A DNA stretch of 53,893 bases. It comes from Candidatus Falkowiibacteriota bacterium (lineage in GTDB: Bacteria > Patescibacteriota > Patescibacteriia > JACRDY01). This document shows, piece by piece, positions 1-8,024 of the stretch. The translations under genes and the position numbers were made by a program. Position 1 is the stretch's first letter. Every line of letters starts with the position of its first letter. Under the pieces are notes generated by a model. That model made no database searches. It saw only the letters and a list, made by a program, of their open reading frames with translations, and was not told the DNA's origin. The stretch spans positions 1-53,893 of the forward strand of contig JACRDY010000062.1 in the NCBI GenBank assembly GCA_016218485.1, written 5' to 3'.

Positions 1-2
1 TG

Positions 3-44
3 ACAAAGCTGTGTGACAACTGCTTTAAGCTTTTTGAAGATTAA
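3..44 (+). CDS. C-terminal tail of a possible zinc-ribbon protein (5' part outside window)
   Basis: An open frame enters from the left edge and ends at a TAA at 42-44. Its last residues include a CxxC pair (CDNC) followed by a short acidic tail. A CxxC near the C-terminus also ends the protein at the right edge of the window, so a zinc-knuckle protein is possible. Only 13 codons are visible, so family assignment is not possible. A hairpin terminator follows 27 nt downstream, which supports a real gene end here. Confidence 0.3.
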   Translation, partial: TKLCDNCFKLFED

Positions 45-70
45 GAGCTTCATAGACTTAGACAGTTCTA

Positions 71-96
71 AAAAGACACCTTAGGGTGTCATTTTT
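71..96. terminator. Bidirectional intrinsic terminator
   Basis: A 6-bp stem (GACACC/GGTGTC, 75-80 and 85-90) with a TTAG loop is flanked by an A run on the left and ATTTTT on the right. It can therefore terminate the gene entering from the left edge and the minus-strand EamA gene whose stop is at 110. Confidence 0.7.
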
Positions 97-109
97 AGTA
101 TATCAAATC

Positions 110-1023
110 TTAGTTGATTAAGGGAGTTTCGTAATCCACAGTTTCGTAATCCACAGTATAGAGAGAAATAATAACAACACCTACGATAATGAAACTAATC
201 GCCAGACTCTTCATCACGAGCGAGCCGCGGCGCAGTTCTTCTTTCAAAATCTGTGGCAGCCAGAGACTTAGGAGAATTGACCAAATAAAAATCCAAACAT
301 AGTGACTGGCGTTCACCGCGCTAACCAGCGCCGCCGGCCCAGTCACCAGAGCCGCGATATAGAGGACGCCAGCGATCACTGTTAATGTTTCGGACAATGC
401 GGAGAAAGTGTAGACCCGCCAGCTCTCCTGTCGCATGGTCCGGAAACGCCAGATGAAATACACGAACAAAATAACGCCGGAGAAGAGCCGGCCATAGGCA
501 AACACCGGCCAGTAATCATAAAAACCGACTAAATACTTAGAAATAATACCGCCCGAGCTGTACAAAATAGTCCCGGCGATCATGAGCGGCAGCACTTGGC
601 CCTTCAGGCGCCAAAAATCCTTGCTGTAGGAGATGAAAAAGCAACCCAAAAAAATAAACGCCACCCCAATATAAATCACCCAGCTGAAAATTTCACCCAA
701 AAAGACCGTGGCCAGGAGCACTGCCCAGATTTGGTTCAGGCTCAAAGCCGGGGCCACGCGGGAGGCCTCGCCGATTTTCATCGCTTTAAAATAAAACCAG
801 GTCCCGCCGAGATAGCTGATGCTGGTAATCAGGCTCCAGAGCAGTAAATGCAGCGACGGAAATGAAACGCTAGCACCAGTACCGAGCCAATTAAACCCAA
901 GACTCCCCACATGGTGAGGGGAAAGTAAACATCCTTGACCAGCTTGGAAACAACGTTCTTGTCCACCACATTCACCCACGACCACAGAAAGGCGGCTGAT
1001 AATGACAACACAATCCACGTCAT
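110..1023 (-). pseudogene. EamA/DMT-family membrane transporter, frameshifted
   Basis: Two overlapping minus-strand frames together encode one drug/metabolite transporter of about 305 aa with roughly ten hydrophobic segments. The N-terminal part starts at 1023 (MTWIVLSLSAAFLW) and reads to about 859. The homologous continuation (SLHLLLWSLITSISYLGG and onward) is in another frame to the stop at 110. The switch lies near 850-861. EamA proteins carry two five-helix repeats, and both are visible only when the frames are joined. Either the gene has decayed by a 1-nt indel or the assembly has an error. The C-terminal residues VDYET occur twice because of a 15-bp tandem duplication at 126-155. Confidence 0.75.
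126..155. repeat. 15-bp tandem duplication in the EamA C-terminus
   Basis: The 15-mer GTTTCGTAATCCACA occurs twice head to tail (126-140, 141-155) and duplicates five codons near the transporter stop. It contains the TTCGTAAT word seen in nearby intergenic hairpins. Confidence 0.8.
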
Positions 1024-1066
1024 AAAGTATTTTAATTTCTAGTTTCCAATTTCTAATTTCTAACCT

Positions 1067-2308
1067 CTATTCATACCGCAGCGCCTCAATCGGATTCAGG
1101 CCCGCCGCCCGGCGCGCCGGGTAGTAGCCAAACGTTACCCCGATCCCGATACAGACCACACAGGCGATTAAGATAGAGTCTAGGGACACGACAAAATCCC
1201 AGCTGTACCCAAGGTACTGGGCCACGCTGGCGATCAGAAACGCGATCAGCGCGCCAATGACAATCCCGATCACCCCGGCGGAAAATGTCAGCATAACTGC
1301 TTCGACCAAAAATTGGCTAAGGATATTTTCCCGCGTGGCGCCGACGGCTTTGCGTAGGCCGATCTCGCGCGTCCGCTCCGTCACCGCCGCGAGCATAATA
1401 TTCATGATCCCCACGCCGCCGACAAAGAGCGCGATGGCCGCGATCGCCGTCAGGAAATATTTGAGCGCGTCGGTAATGCTGGTCAGCGTCTTAATCGCGT
1501 CAGCAATTGAGCGAACCGAGAAATCATCATCAGCCGGCTCGTCAATGTCGTGCTGCTCACGTAGTATCGACCGGACGTCTTCCATGCTGCTCTCCACATT
1601 CTCGGGCGAGTCAACCTTGGCCCGGGCAAACCCCAGGTGGTCGATGCCCAGGAGTAGCTTCTGCGCCGAGGAAACAGGAATCACAATGACGTCGCTCGGG
1701 TCATCCAGACCGCTGACGTCTTTCTGTTTCATTGTCCCAATGACCGTAAAATTCTCTTTGTTAATTTTAATTTTCTCGCCAATCGGATCCGCCTCCACAA
1801 ACAGGTCCTCCACCACCCCCGGCCCCAGTATGGCCACGCGCGCCAAGCTCCGCTCTTCTTCTTCGGTCAAAAACCGGCCAGCCGCAAGATCGATCCCCTC
1901 AACGTCCAAATACTGGTAGCCCGAGCCGACAAACGTCCCGTCAATACTCCGATTCTGCCAGACGACGCTGCCGACCCCGCGTGAATACGGCGCGGCCGCC
2001 ACGATGTGCGGCGCTCGGGCTTTGTTCAAGAGCTCACGGTAATCATCATACTTCAGCGTGGTGACTAAAATTCCCATGGCTGAAGCGGGCGGGCCGGCAT
2101 CGTCAGCGGCGCCCGGCAGCACGCCAATGAGGTTGGCACCCTGGCCTTCGAGCTGATTAATGATCAGACTCTGCGCCCCCGCGCCCACCGACATAATCAC
2201 AATCACCGCGGTAATCCCAATAATCACGCCGAGCATTGTTAGTAAGGCGCGTTTCTTGTTTGATCGGAGCGACCGGTCCGCCGTACGGTAAATATCCAAT
2301 AGGTACAT
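1067..2308 (-). CDS. MacB-like ABC transporter permease (MacB_PCD + FtsX domains)
   Basis: This 413-aa integral membrane protein has one N-terminal transmembrane helix (about residues 22-44), a long extracytoplasmic MacB_PCD-type domain (about 48-280) and a C-terminal FtsX-type domain with three helices. Diagnostic motifs are ERTREIGLRKAVGA at the first C-terminal loop and the C-terminal YPARRAAGLNPIEALRYE. In MacB the ATPase is fused; here it is the separate gene just upstream (2382-3110), as in many Gram-positive-type LolCDE/MacB-like exporters. With the adaptor at 3308-4960 it forms a three-gene minus-strand operon. Substrate (peptide, lipid or antibiotic) cannot be told from sequence. The start ATG lies 1 nt before a hairpin made of AATTACG words. 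Confidence 0.9.
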   Translation of the reverse strand: MYLLDIYRTADRSLRSNKKRALLTMLGVIIGITAVIVIMSVGAGAQSLIINQLEGQGANLIGVLPGAADDAGPPASAMGILVTTLKYDDYRELLNKARAPHIVAAAPYSRGVGSVVWQNRSIDGTFVGSGYQYLDVEGIDLAAGRFLTEEEERSLARVAILGPGVVEDLFVEADPIGEKIKINKENFTVIGTMKQKDVSGLDDPSDVIVIPVSSAQKLLLGIDHLGFARAKVDSPENVESSMEDVRSILREQHDIDEPADDDFSVRSIADAIKTLTSITDALKYFLTAIAAIALFVGGVGIMNIMLAAVTERTREIGLRKAVGATRENILSQFLVEAVMLTFSAGVIGIVIGALIAFLIASVAQYLGYSWDFVVSLDSILIACVVCIGIGVTFGYYPARRAAGLNPIEALRYE

Positions 2309-2309
2309 A

Positions 2310-2384
2310 AATTACGAATTACGAATTACGAATTACGAATGATACTTGACCAATTCGTAATTCGTAATTATTAATTCGTAATTA
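2310..2384. repeat. Word-repeat hairpin (AATTACG family)
   Basis: Near-tandem AATTACG words (2310-2340) face their reverse complements (2352-2384) across an 11-nt loop. The right arm includes the stop codon of the ATPase gene at 2382-2384. It sits between two genes of one operon. Confidence 0.85.
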
Positions 2385-3110
2385 TTTCTTAAGCTCTCCC
2401 CCGTCTTTAGCGACAATCCGATTACTGACCCGTTCATCAGAGACTAACAAACCATCCTTCGTGCGGAGAATGCGCTGCGCGTGTTCAGCGGTATACTTCT
2501 CATGGGTCACGAGAATAATCGTCTTGCCCTGCTCATTCAAATCTTCGAGAATCTCCATCACCTGCGCGCCGGACTTAGAGTCTAGGTTGCCGGTCGGCTC
2601 GTCCGCGAAAATCACGTCAGGGTTATTGACGAGTGAGCGGGCAATCGCCACGCGCTGTTTCTCACCGCCGGACAATTTGTTCGAGAGGTAATCCAGCCGG
2701 TGACCCAGGCCGACCGCTGCCAGCGCTTTACTGGCAATGACGCGACGATCATTTTCCTTGACCGCGCGGTTATACACCAGCGGCAGCATCACATTGTCAA
2801 GCACGCTGGTTCGCGCCAGCAAGTTGAATGACTGGAAAATAAAGCCAATCTCCCGCAGCCGCGTCTGCGCCATTTCCGCCTCGGTCAATTGACTAACATC
2901 CCTGCCTTTAAATAAATACTGCCCGCTGGTTAACGTATCCAAAAAACCCAAGATATGCATCAAGGTTGATTTACCCGAACCGGACGGCCCCATAATCGCC
3001 ACGAATTCACCGGGCATGACATCAAAACTAACGCCGTGCAGGACCTTGGTCACGACCTCATCGTTGGCGAATTCTTTAGTCAGGTTTGTTATTTTGATGA
3101 TTGGATCCAT
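2382..3110 (-). CDS. ABC transporter ATP-binding protein, MacB/LolD type
   Basis: This 242-aa ATPase shows Walker A GPSGSGKST (residues 41-49), the signature LSGGEKQRVAIA, Walker B VIFADEPTGNLDS and the H-loop THE. The wording of these motifs is typical of the MacB/LolD/FtsE branch that powers mechanotransmission rather than import. The permease follows downstream and the periplasmic-adaptor-like gene lies upstream, so it should energise that exporter. The C-terminal 20 residues after the H-loop are a short variable tail. It starts at ATG 3110, giving the expected N-terminal PIIKITNLTKEF. The Q-loop reads IFQSFNLL. Confidence 0.93.
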   Translation of the reverse strand: MDPIIKITNLTKEFANDEVVTKVLHGVSFDVMPGEFVAIMGPSGSGKSTLMHILGFLDTLTSGQYLFKGRDVSQLTEAEMAQTRLREIGFIFQSFNLLARTSVLDNVMLPLVYNRAVKENDRRVIASKALAAVGLGHRLDYLSNKLSGGEKQRVAIARSLVNNPDVIFADEPTGNLDSKSGAQVMEILEDLNEQGKTIILVTHEKYTAEHAQRILRTKDGLLVSDERVSNRIVAKDGGELKK

Positions 3111-3115
3111 ACAAT

Positions 3116-3307
3116 TAGTTGAAAGTTATAAAGTTAAAAGCAGGAGTTACGCACTTTTAATAAAAATTGGCTAAAATTAGCTGTTAATAATTTTTATTGT
3201 TACTCTAAAATTAGCTGAAAATTTTAGAAGTGCGTAACTCCTGTTAAAAGTTAGAAAGTTCTACAACTTTTAACTTTATAACTTTATAACTTTCAACTTT
3301 CTAACTT
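3116..3307. repeat. Word-repeat hairpin (AAAGTTATAAAGTT family) interrupted by a 103-bp element
   Basis: The left arm (3116-3140 continuing at 3244-3262) and right arm (3265-3307) are made of GTTGAAAGTTATAAA-like words and their complements. The 103-bp element at 3141-3243 splits the left arm. The 7-mer TTAAAAG lies directly on both sides of it (3134-3140 and 3244-3250), as expected of a target-site duplication. Confidence 0.8.
3141..3243 (+). mobile_element. 103-bp MITE-like element, copy 1
   Basis: The element has 16-bp perfect terminal inverted repeats (CAGGAGTTACGCACTT and its complement) and an AT-rich interior that is itself largely self-complementary. It encodes nothing. An identical copy in reverse orientation lies at 35698-35800. 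Flanking direct repeats TTAAAAG suggest transposition into a pre-existing hairpin. No transposase with matching ends is in the window, so a trans-acting enzyme is inferred. Confidence 0.85.
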
Positions 3308-4960
3308 CTATTTACTGCCGTTCTTCACAAATGTCACCACGTTCTCGCCCTCACTCAAACCAGAAACGACTTCCACGAGACCGTCATCGCCCTTCAAGCC
3401 AGTCTGCACCGCACGATCTGCCACCTGGTTAGCCTCGGCATCGGTCAACACCTGTACCTTCCCCTCCACCACCGCGCGCTGAGGAATAACCAACACGCCG
3501 GTACGGCTATCGGTCAGCACATCAACGTTGGCGGTCATGCCCGGCTTGATGTCGTATTCTGTTTCATCAATATTCACTTTGACTTTATAGTACACTACAC
3601 CGGAAATTTCCGTCTCGGCCGGTTCAATCAAAATAATATGACCGGTAAATAGCGCCTCGTCGCCAAAGGCATCCAACGTCACCTTGGCTTCATCGCCAAC
3701 GGAAATCTTGGCAATATCAGACTCAGGCACGTCCACCTCAATTTCAAACTGCTGGTCGCCCAGCATCACCACCACCGGCGTTGTTAAACTAGCGTACTCA
3801 CCAATGGAGTTGTTAACTTTGGTAACCACCCCGGCCACCGGCGCCGTGATGACCCGATCCGACATTTTCTGCTGAATAGCAGCGACCTGCGCTGCCGCCT
3901 GATCCACCAGCGCGCTGTAATAGGCCACATCGCTCTTCTTCGGATCAGCCGCCGTCACCGCGTACTGCGCTTTGGCTAAATCCCAGGCTTGCTGCTTGAT
4001 CTCAAGCGTATCTTCAGCGCTCGCCACCGCATTATCATAGTAGAGTCGCTTGGTCTGCAGATTGGACGCGTCAGTCTGTAAAGTATTAATGCCAGTACTG
4101 ATAGTCGTCTGTTCGGTCCGAATGGTCGTCTTGAGCGTATCCAGACTGGCTTCGGGGAATGAGGCGGAGGTGATGGACGCCAACAGCGCGTTGTACATTG
4201 AATCAAGCGCCAGCGCCACCTGATTGAGTGACAACTTGACATTATTGAGCGCTGCCAAGATTTGTTGCTGATCGCCGCTCGCCTTGGCATTGACGAGCAC
4301 CTGATCACTGGCCGAGAGTATCGTCAGCGCATCCTCACGCTGTACTTTGGTGTTAATTAAATATTGAGGGTTCTTAATGCTGATGTAATCTTTGCCGGCC
4401 GGATCGTTATATACCGTCTGGATAACATCCAGCGATGCCCTGGCTTTAAAAAGATAATTACGGATATCATTAAGCGCGGTATCACGGTAAATCGTCATAT
4501 TCTCATCACGATCTTTCTGTGTATTATGCAGACTGGTCAGCGCGGCGTTATAGGCCGCTGCCGCATTCTCGACTTGAGATTCGGCCACCTGCAGTTCCGG
4601 CTCCGTAGCGCCATCCAGTACTTTCTGAAGGTTAGCCTGCGCTGATGCCAGAGTAGCCTGGTACTGCCGCAACTGCACCGCCAGATCACCGGCATCCAAA
4701 CGAGCCAGCACCTGCCGGGCCGTCACTGGCTGGCCGACGACTGCTGTCATACCAGTAATCCGCCCGCTGGCCGCGAAATTAAGTTCAATTTCTTCAGCGC
4801 TCTTGATCTGCCCGGTGGCGGAAACCGTCTGGGTCAGATCCTGACGGACGACTGGCGTGGTAGTATATTCCACACTCTGCTTATCACCTCCGCGAAAATA
4901 GAGCGCGGCGCCGATCACCACGACCACTGCTCCAATAATAATGATTCTTTTTTTCGTCAT
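3308..4960 (-). CDS. MacA/HlyD-family efflux adaptor subunit
   Basis: This 550-aa protein starts with a lysine-rich tip and a single transmembrane anchor (residues 5-22). The first lipoyl half follows (about 45-85, with TVSATGQIKSAEEIEL), then a very long alpha-helical hairpin (about 85-360), the second lipoyl half (ITAPVAGVVTKVNNSIGEY) and beta-barrel and membrane-proximal domains to the end (KPGMTANVDVL). MacA proteins are usually about 370-400 aa; the extra length is in the coiled-coil hairpin, which would make an unusually long periplasmic tube or stalk. As first gene of the operon it is followed by the ATPase and MacB-like permease, defining a MacAB-type exporter. A strong promoter lies at 5017-5045. 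Confidence 0.9.
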   Translation of the reverse strand: MTKKRIIIIGAVVVVIGAALYFRGGDKQSVEYTTTPVVRQDLTQTVSATGQIKSAEEIELNFAASGRITGMTAVVGQPVTARQVLARLDAGDLAVQLRQYQATLASAQANLQKVLDGATEPELQVAESQVENAAAAYNAALTSLHNTQKDRDENMTIYRDTALNDIRNYLFKARASLDVIQTVYNDPAGKDYISIKNPQYLINTKVQREDALTILSASDQVLVNAKASGDQQQILAALNNVKLSLNQVALALDSMYNALLASITSASFPEASLDTLKTTIRTEQTTISTGINTLQTDASNLQTKRLYYDNAVASAEDTLEIKQQAWDLAKAQYAVTAADPKKSDVAYYSALVDQAAAQVAAIQQKMSDRVITAPVAGVVTKVNNSIGEYASLTTPVVVMLGDQQFEIEVDVPESDIAKISVGDEAKVTLDAFGDEALFTGHIILIEPAETEISGVVYYKVKVNIDETEYDIKPGMTANVDVLTDSRTGVLVIPQRAVVEGKVQVLTDAEANQVADRAVQTGLKGDDGLVEVVSGLSEGENVVTFVKNGSK

Positions 4961-5016
4961 ATGATGGATTACCCTATGATATAAAATTACCCATAGATTT
5001 TCTAAATTCCGTATAT

Positions 5017-5045
5017 ACTATACTCGGTAATTGATAAATAATCAA
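5017..5045 (-). promoter_or_regulatory. Sigma70-type promoter of the MacAB-like operon
   Basis: On the minus strand TTGATT (5040-5045) and TATAGT (5017-5022) are separated by exactly 17 bp. The start codon of the adaptor gene is about 57 nt downstream of the -10 box. Confidence 0.75.
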
Positions 5046-5083
5046 GTTAAAATACAGGCAAGCATAGAAATTATTAAACATTA

Positions 5084-5262
5084 AAAATCCCAAATCCCAA
5101 TACCCCAGGCAATGACAAATTCCTAATGACAAATGACCAGTCAATGCTTAATGTCTAATGTCAAATATCCAAACTTTTGGCATTAGAGCTTTGATATTTG
5201 GCATTGATTTGTCATTTGGATTTTAAACTTTGGCATTATGAGATATTGGGATTTGGGATTTT
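5084..5262. repeat. Word-repeat hairpin (AATCCCAAAT / AATGACAAAT words)
   Basis: The divergent gap 4961-5369 holds this ~180-bp imperfect inverted repeat. ATCCCAAATCCCAAT-type words on the left face ATTGGGATTTGGGAT on the right, with AATGACAAAT/ATTTGTCATT inside. A short AGCCC/GGGCT hairpin and AATTACG words follow at 5265-5310. Apart from the two flanking promoters nothing else is recognisable in the gap. Confidence 0.8.
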
Positions 5263-5313
5263 AGTCATTCGTAATTAGCCCTAAAGGGGCTCTTTCGGGG
5301 TAATTCGTAATTC

Positions 5314-5342
5314 TTGCATTATTTCAAACTCTATGCTATAGT
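5314..5342 (+). promoter_or_regulatory. Sigma70-type promoter of rpmE
   Basis: TTGCAT (5314-5319), a 17-bp spacer and TATAGT (5337-5342) precede the rpmE ATG at 5370 by 27 nt. Confidence 0.75.
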
Positions 5343-5369
5343 ACGGGCATTCTGTATTAAATATTGTTT

Positions 5370-5678
5370 ATGAAAAAGGATATTCACCCGGAATACTACA
5401 AAGAGGCCAAGGTCACCTGCGCCTGCGGCAATAGCTTCACGGTCGGCTCCACCGTCAAGGAAATTGAGACGGAGCTGTGTTTTATGTGTCATCCGTTCTA
5501 CACCGGCACCCAAAAACTGGTTGACACCGCGCGTCGCGTCGATAAATTCAAACAAAAATTGGAAAAAGCCAGCGCCGCCGCGTTCGCCAGTCGGGGCAAA
5601 AAAGTCAAGCGCGCTAAACGAGCCGCGACTAAACAGGCTAAAGCTAAAGCCAAGAAAACCGTCTCTGCTGAAGAGTAA
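5370..5678 (+). CDS. rpmE: 50S ribosomal protein L31, zinc-binding form
   Basis: The 102-aa protein begins MKKDIHPEYYKEAKVTCACG and carries the four cysteines of zinc-type L31 (C17, C19, C37, C40). The TGTQKLVDTARRVDKF segment is the usual C-terminal part of the ~70-aa family. About 30 extra residues rich in Lys and Ala follow, a disordered basic tail likely to contact rRNA. An in-frame TTG lies two codons upstream (5364), but the ATG at 5370 gives the canonical N-terminus. The gene has its own promoter and terminator, so it appears monocistronic. Confidence 0.95.
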   Translation: MKKDIHPEYYKEAKVTCACGNSFTVGSTVKEIETELCFMCHPFYTGTQKLVDTARRVDKFKQKLEKASAAAFASRGKKVKRAKRAATKQAKAKAKKTVSAEE

Positions 5679-5687
5679 CTTTTGAAG

Positions 5688-5738
5688 CCCGCTTCGTCTA
5701 TTGCCAAATCTTTTGGTATAATGGCAAAGCGGGTTTTT
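5688..5738 (+). terminator. Intrinsic terminator of rpmE
   Basis: An outer stem CCCGCTT/AAGCGGG encloses an inner stem TTGCCA/TGGCAA and is followed by a run of T. It starts 10 nt after the rpmE stop. Confidence 0.7.
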
Positions 5739-5739
5739 G

Positions 5740-5860
5740 AATTTTACGGGCTGCTCAAGTCCGCCGCGGCGGGCGCAGAGCAGACCAAGGTAAAATTCAT
5801 CCGCCATGTCCCGTCTGGCGGGACGAAGACGGATCAATCACTCTGACTACCAACACTATC
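5740..5860 (+). other. GC-rich palindromic segment upstream of prfA
   Basis: Short strong stems follow one another: CTGCTC/GAGCAG around a CCGCCGCGGCGG palindrome, and ATCCG/CGGAT around GTCCCG/CGGGAC. GC content is far above the neighbouring gaps. It may be a structured 5' leader of prfA or stacked palindromic insertions; the sequence alone does not decide. Confidence 0.4.
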
Positions 5861-5926
5861 CAGCGATAAGAAACATCCTGGCAAGGGCGGGGTAATGGTT
5901 GAGATGGTTACCAAACATCTAACACT

Positions 5927-6964
5927 ATGAATATCCAAGAAGTACAGCAAGAGTACGCCGATCTGGAACAGCAACTCCAGGATGTTTCAGTTACCGCCAA
6001 TCCCCAAAAGTTAAAAACTCTGTCACAGCGCTACAATGAACTGAAAGAAACCATGACCGCGGTCAGCGAGCTGGAAATGGTTGAGCGGCAAATCAGCGAT
6101 AACCAGTTAACCCTGCAGGATAACGACCCTGAACTGCGCGAACTGGCCGAAGTGGAAGCGCTGGAACTGCAGACGCGCCGTGAGCAGCTACAGCGCACGG
6201 TCAACGATCTGCTCAATCCGGCCGATCCGCTGGACAAAAAAAATGTCATCATGGAAATCCGCGCCGGCACCGGCGGAGACGAGTCCGCGCTGTTTGCCGC
6301 TGAACTGTTTCGCCTGTACTCCCGCTACGCCGAAAACCAAGGCTGGAAAACTAAAATCATTGATGCCAATCGCACCGGCATTGGCGGCTTTAAAGAAGTT
6401 ATTTTCTCCGTTACCGGTGGCAAAGTCTATGGTGATTTGAAATACGAGAGCGGGACGCATCGCGTCCAGCGCGTACCGGAAACTGAAAAGAGCGGCCGTA
6501 TTCATACTTCGGCCGTCACGGTGGCAGTATTGCCGGAAGCAGAGGAAGTGGATATAGAAATCAAACCAGAAGATCTACGTATTGATGTCTTTCGCGCCGG
6601 TGGCAAAGGCGGCCAGGGTGTCAACACCACCGACTCGGCGGTCCGCATCACCCACCTGCCGACCGGTCTGGTCGTCGCCTGCCAGGATGAGCGCAGCCAG
6701 CTGCAAAACAAGACCAAAGCCCTGCAGGTGCTGCGCTCGCGGCTGCTAGCGGCCGTGGAAGAAAAAAACCGCGCCCAGCGAGCCGCCAACCGCAAAAGTC
6801 AAATTGGCAGCGGCGACCGCAGTGAAAAAATCCGCACCTACAATTTCCCCCAAGATCGGGTGACGGATCACCGCGTCAAAGAAAACTGGTTCGGTATTGA
6901 CAGTATCATCAACGGCAATATTGAGCCGATCATCGCCGCGCTTAAACAAGCAGACAAAGGATAA
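5927..6964 (+). CDS. prfA: Peptide chain release factor 1
   Basis: This 345-aa class I release factor terminates translation at UAA and UAG. The GGQ motif that enters the peptidyl-transferase centre is at residues 228-230 in RAGGKGGQGVNTTDSAVR. The stop-codon recognition tripeptide is PET (184-186), fitting the PxT pattern of RF1 and not the SPF of RF2. Domain order is normal: an N-terminal coiled coil to about 110, the PCRF domain, then the RF-1 domain with a basic C-terminal arm (RAANRKSQIGSGDRSEKIRTYNFPQ). The methyltransferase for its GGQ glutamine, prmC, follows 75 nt downstream. RF2 must be encoded elsewhere because TGA stops are used in this window. Confidence 0.97.
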   Translation: MNIQEVQQEYADLEQQLQDVSVTANPQKLKTLSQRYNELKETMTAVSELEMVERQISDNQLTLQDNDPELRELAEVEALELQTRREQLQRTVNDLLNPADPLDKKNVIMEIRAGTGGDESALFAAELFRLYSRYAENQGWKTKIIDANRTGIGGFKEVIFSVTGGKVYGDLKYESGTHRVQRVPETEKSGRIHTSAVTVAVLPEAEEVDIEIKPEDLRIDVFRAGGKGGQGVNTTDSAVRITHLPTGLVVACQDERSQLQNKTKALQVLRSRLLAAVEEKNRAQRAANRKSQIGSGDRSEKIRTYNFPQDRVTDHRVKENWFGIDSIINGNIEPIIAALKQADKG

Positions 6965-7039
6965 TTACGAATTACGAATTAAAAATTACGAATTGTTTGA
7001 TATTTATTCGTAATTCGTAATTTGTAATTCGTAATTTTT
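6964..7039. repeat. Word-repeat hairpin (AATTACG family)
   Basis: AATTACGAATTACGAATT words face ATTCGTAATTCGTAATTTG words across a short loop. It fills the whole prfA-prmC gap, and its right arm touches the prmC start codon at 7040. Confidence 0.85.
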
Positions 7040-7915
7040 ATGCTCTCTCTCCGTCAAACGCTCACATTAGCTGTCCAACAATTACAGCCATCAAAGACGA
7101 AAATCGCCACACTTGACGCGGAGATTTTATTATCTCATATACTTAAAAAACCAAAAGAATACCTCTACACTCATCCGGAAAAAATACTGACCAGACGACA
7201 ACACGCTGCTTTTCAAAAACTGATTGCGCGACGAACCAAAGGTGAACCAATCGCCTACCTTGTCGGGCATAAAGAATTTTTTGGTCTGGACTTTACCATC
7301 AACAAAAACGCCCTCATCCCCCGCCCCGAAACTGAACTCTTGGTTGAAGAAACTTTAAACCAACTACCAACTACCAGCTCTCAGCTCTCAGCCATCGCGG
7401 ACATCGGCACCGGTTCCGGCTGTATTGCCGTTGCGATCGCCAAACACGCACCAAAAACTAAAATCTACGGCACGGACGTATCAGCTAAAACGCTGGCACT
7501 AGCCAAAACCAATGCCCATAGACACCAGGTGAGTCATCGTATTACCTTTCTGCCAGGCTCGCTCTTGGCACCACTCAAAAATATCAAACTGGATGCGCTC
7601 GTCGCCAACCTGCCCTATGGCTGGTCAAATTGGAAAAATAACACCTCGGCCGAAACCATTGGCCTACGTTTTGAGCCGCCAAGGGCACTGTTTACCGGCG
7701 AACGAGGACTGAAACTCTACCGCCAATTCTTAAAGCAAATGGCCAAACGCCAACAGCAGCCGCGGCTGATGCTCTTAGAATTTGACCCGCGACAAACCAA
7801 GGCCTTCACTAAATTGATTAAACAAATCCTCCCCCACTATTCTCTGGAAATAAAAAAAGACCTCTTGGGCCATAATCGGCTGATAATCCTAAATTTACAA
7901 CAAAAATGTGGATAA
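7040..7915 (+). CDS. prmC: Release factor glutamine N5-methyltransferase
   Basis: The 291-aa enzyme uses S-adenosylmethionine to methylate the GGQ glutamine of release factors. An N-terminal helical domain (about 1-95, with PKEYLYTHPE and RRTKGEPIAYLVGHKEFFGLDF) precedes the Rossmann methyltransferase domain with IADIGTGSGCIAVAIA (about 121-136). The glutamine-binding motif, normally NPPY, reads NLPY (190-193); the Asn and Pro-Tyr that contact the substrate are kept. The segment IPRPETELLVEE is typical of PrmC rather than of DNA or HemK-like relatives. Length is normal. The adjacent prfA supports the assignment. Confidence 0.93.
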   Translation: MLSLRQTLTLAVQQLQPSKTKIATLDAEILLSHILKKPKEYLYTHPEKILTRRQHAAFQKLIARRTKGEPIAYLVGHKEFFGLDFTINKNALIPRPETELLVEETLNQLPTTSSQLSAIADIGTGSGCIAVAIAKHAPKTKIYGTDVSAKTLALAKTNAHRHQVSHRITFLPGSLLAPLKNIKLDALVANLPYGWSNWKNNTSAETIGLRFEPPRALFTGERGLKLYRQFLKQMAKRQQQPRLMLLEFDPRQTKAFTKLIKQILPHYSLEIKKDLLGHNRLIILNLQQKCG

Positions 7916-7926
7916 TTGTTTAAACA

Positions 7927-7955
7927 TTGCAATTCTTTAATACTTATACTATAAT
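7927..7955 (+). promoter_or_regulatory. Near-consensus sigma70 promoter of the small RNA
   Basis: TTGCAA (7927-7932), exactly 17 bp, then a perfect TATAAT (7950-7955). It is the best promoter in the window and no open reading frame follows on this strand before the next convergent gene. Confidence 0.8.
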
Positions 7956-7961
7956 GACATT

Positions 7962-8024
7962 GGCACTTGTGAGGGCTTTGGCCCTCTCGCGGTCAATACA
8001 TAAACCGCAGACAGGTGCTTTTTT
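7962..8024 (+). ncRNA. Candidate ~60-nt structured small RNA (three-way junction)
   Basis: The predicted transcript begins about 7 nt after the TATAAT. It folds into an 8-bp closing stem (7963-7970 with 8011-8018, one G-U pair), a 6-bp hairpin GAGGGC/GCCCTC with a UUUG loop (7971-7986) and a 5-bp hairpin GCGGU/ACCGC with a 10-nt loop (7989-8008). Six U residues follow the closing stem (8019-8024), so the fold is also an intrinsic terminator. The unit lies between prmC and a convergent minus-strand gene. I do not recognise the family. It could serve only as a terminator for prmC, but the dedicated promoter argues for an RNA gene. Confidence 0.55.

Noticed and set aside
5701..5722. TTGCCA...TATAAT as a prfA promoter
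   Set aside because: Spacing is only 10 bp and both boxes are arms of the rpmE terminator hairpin.
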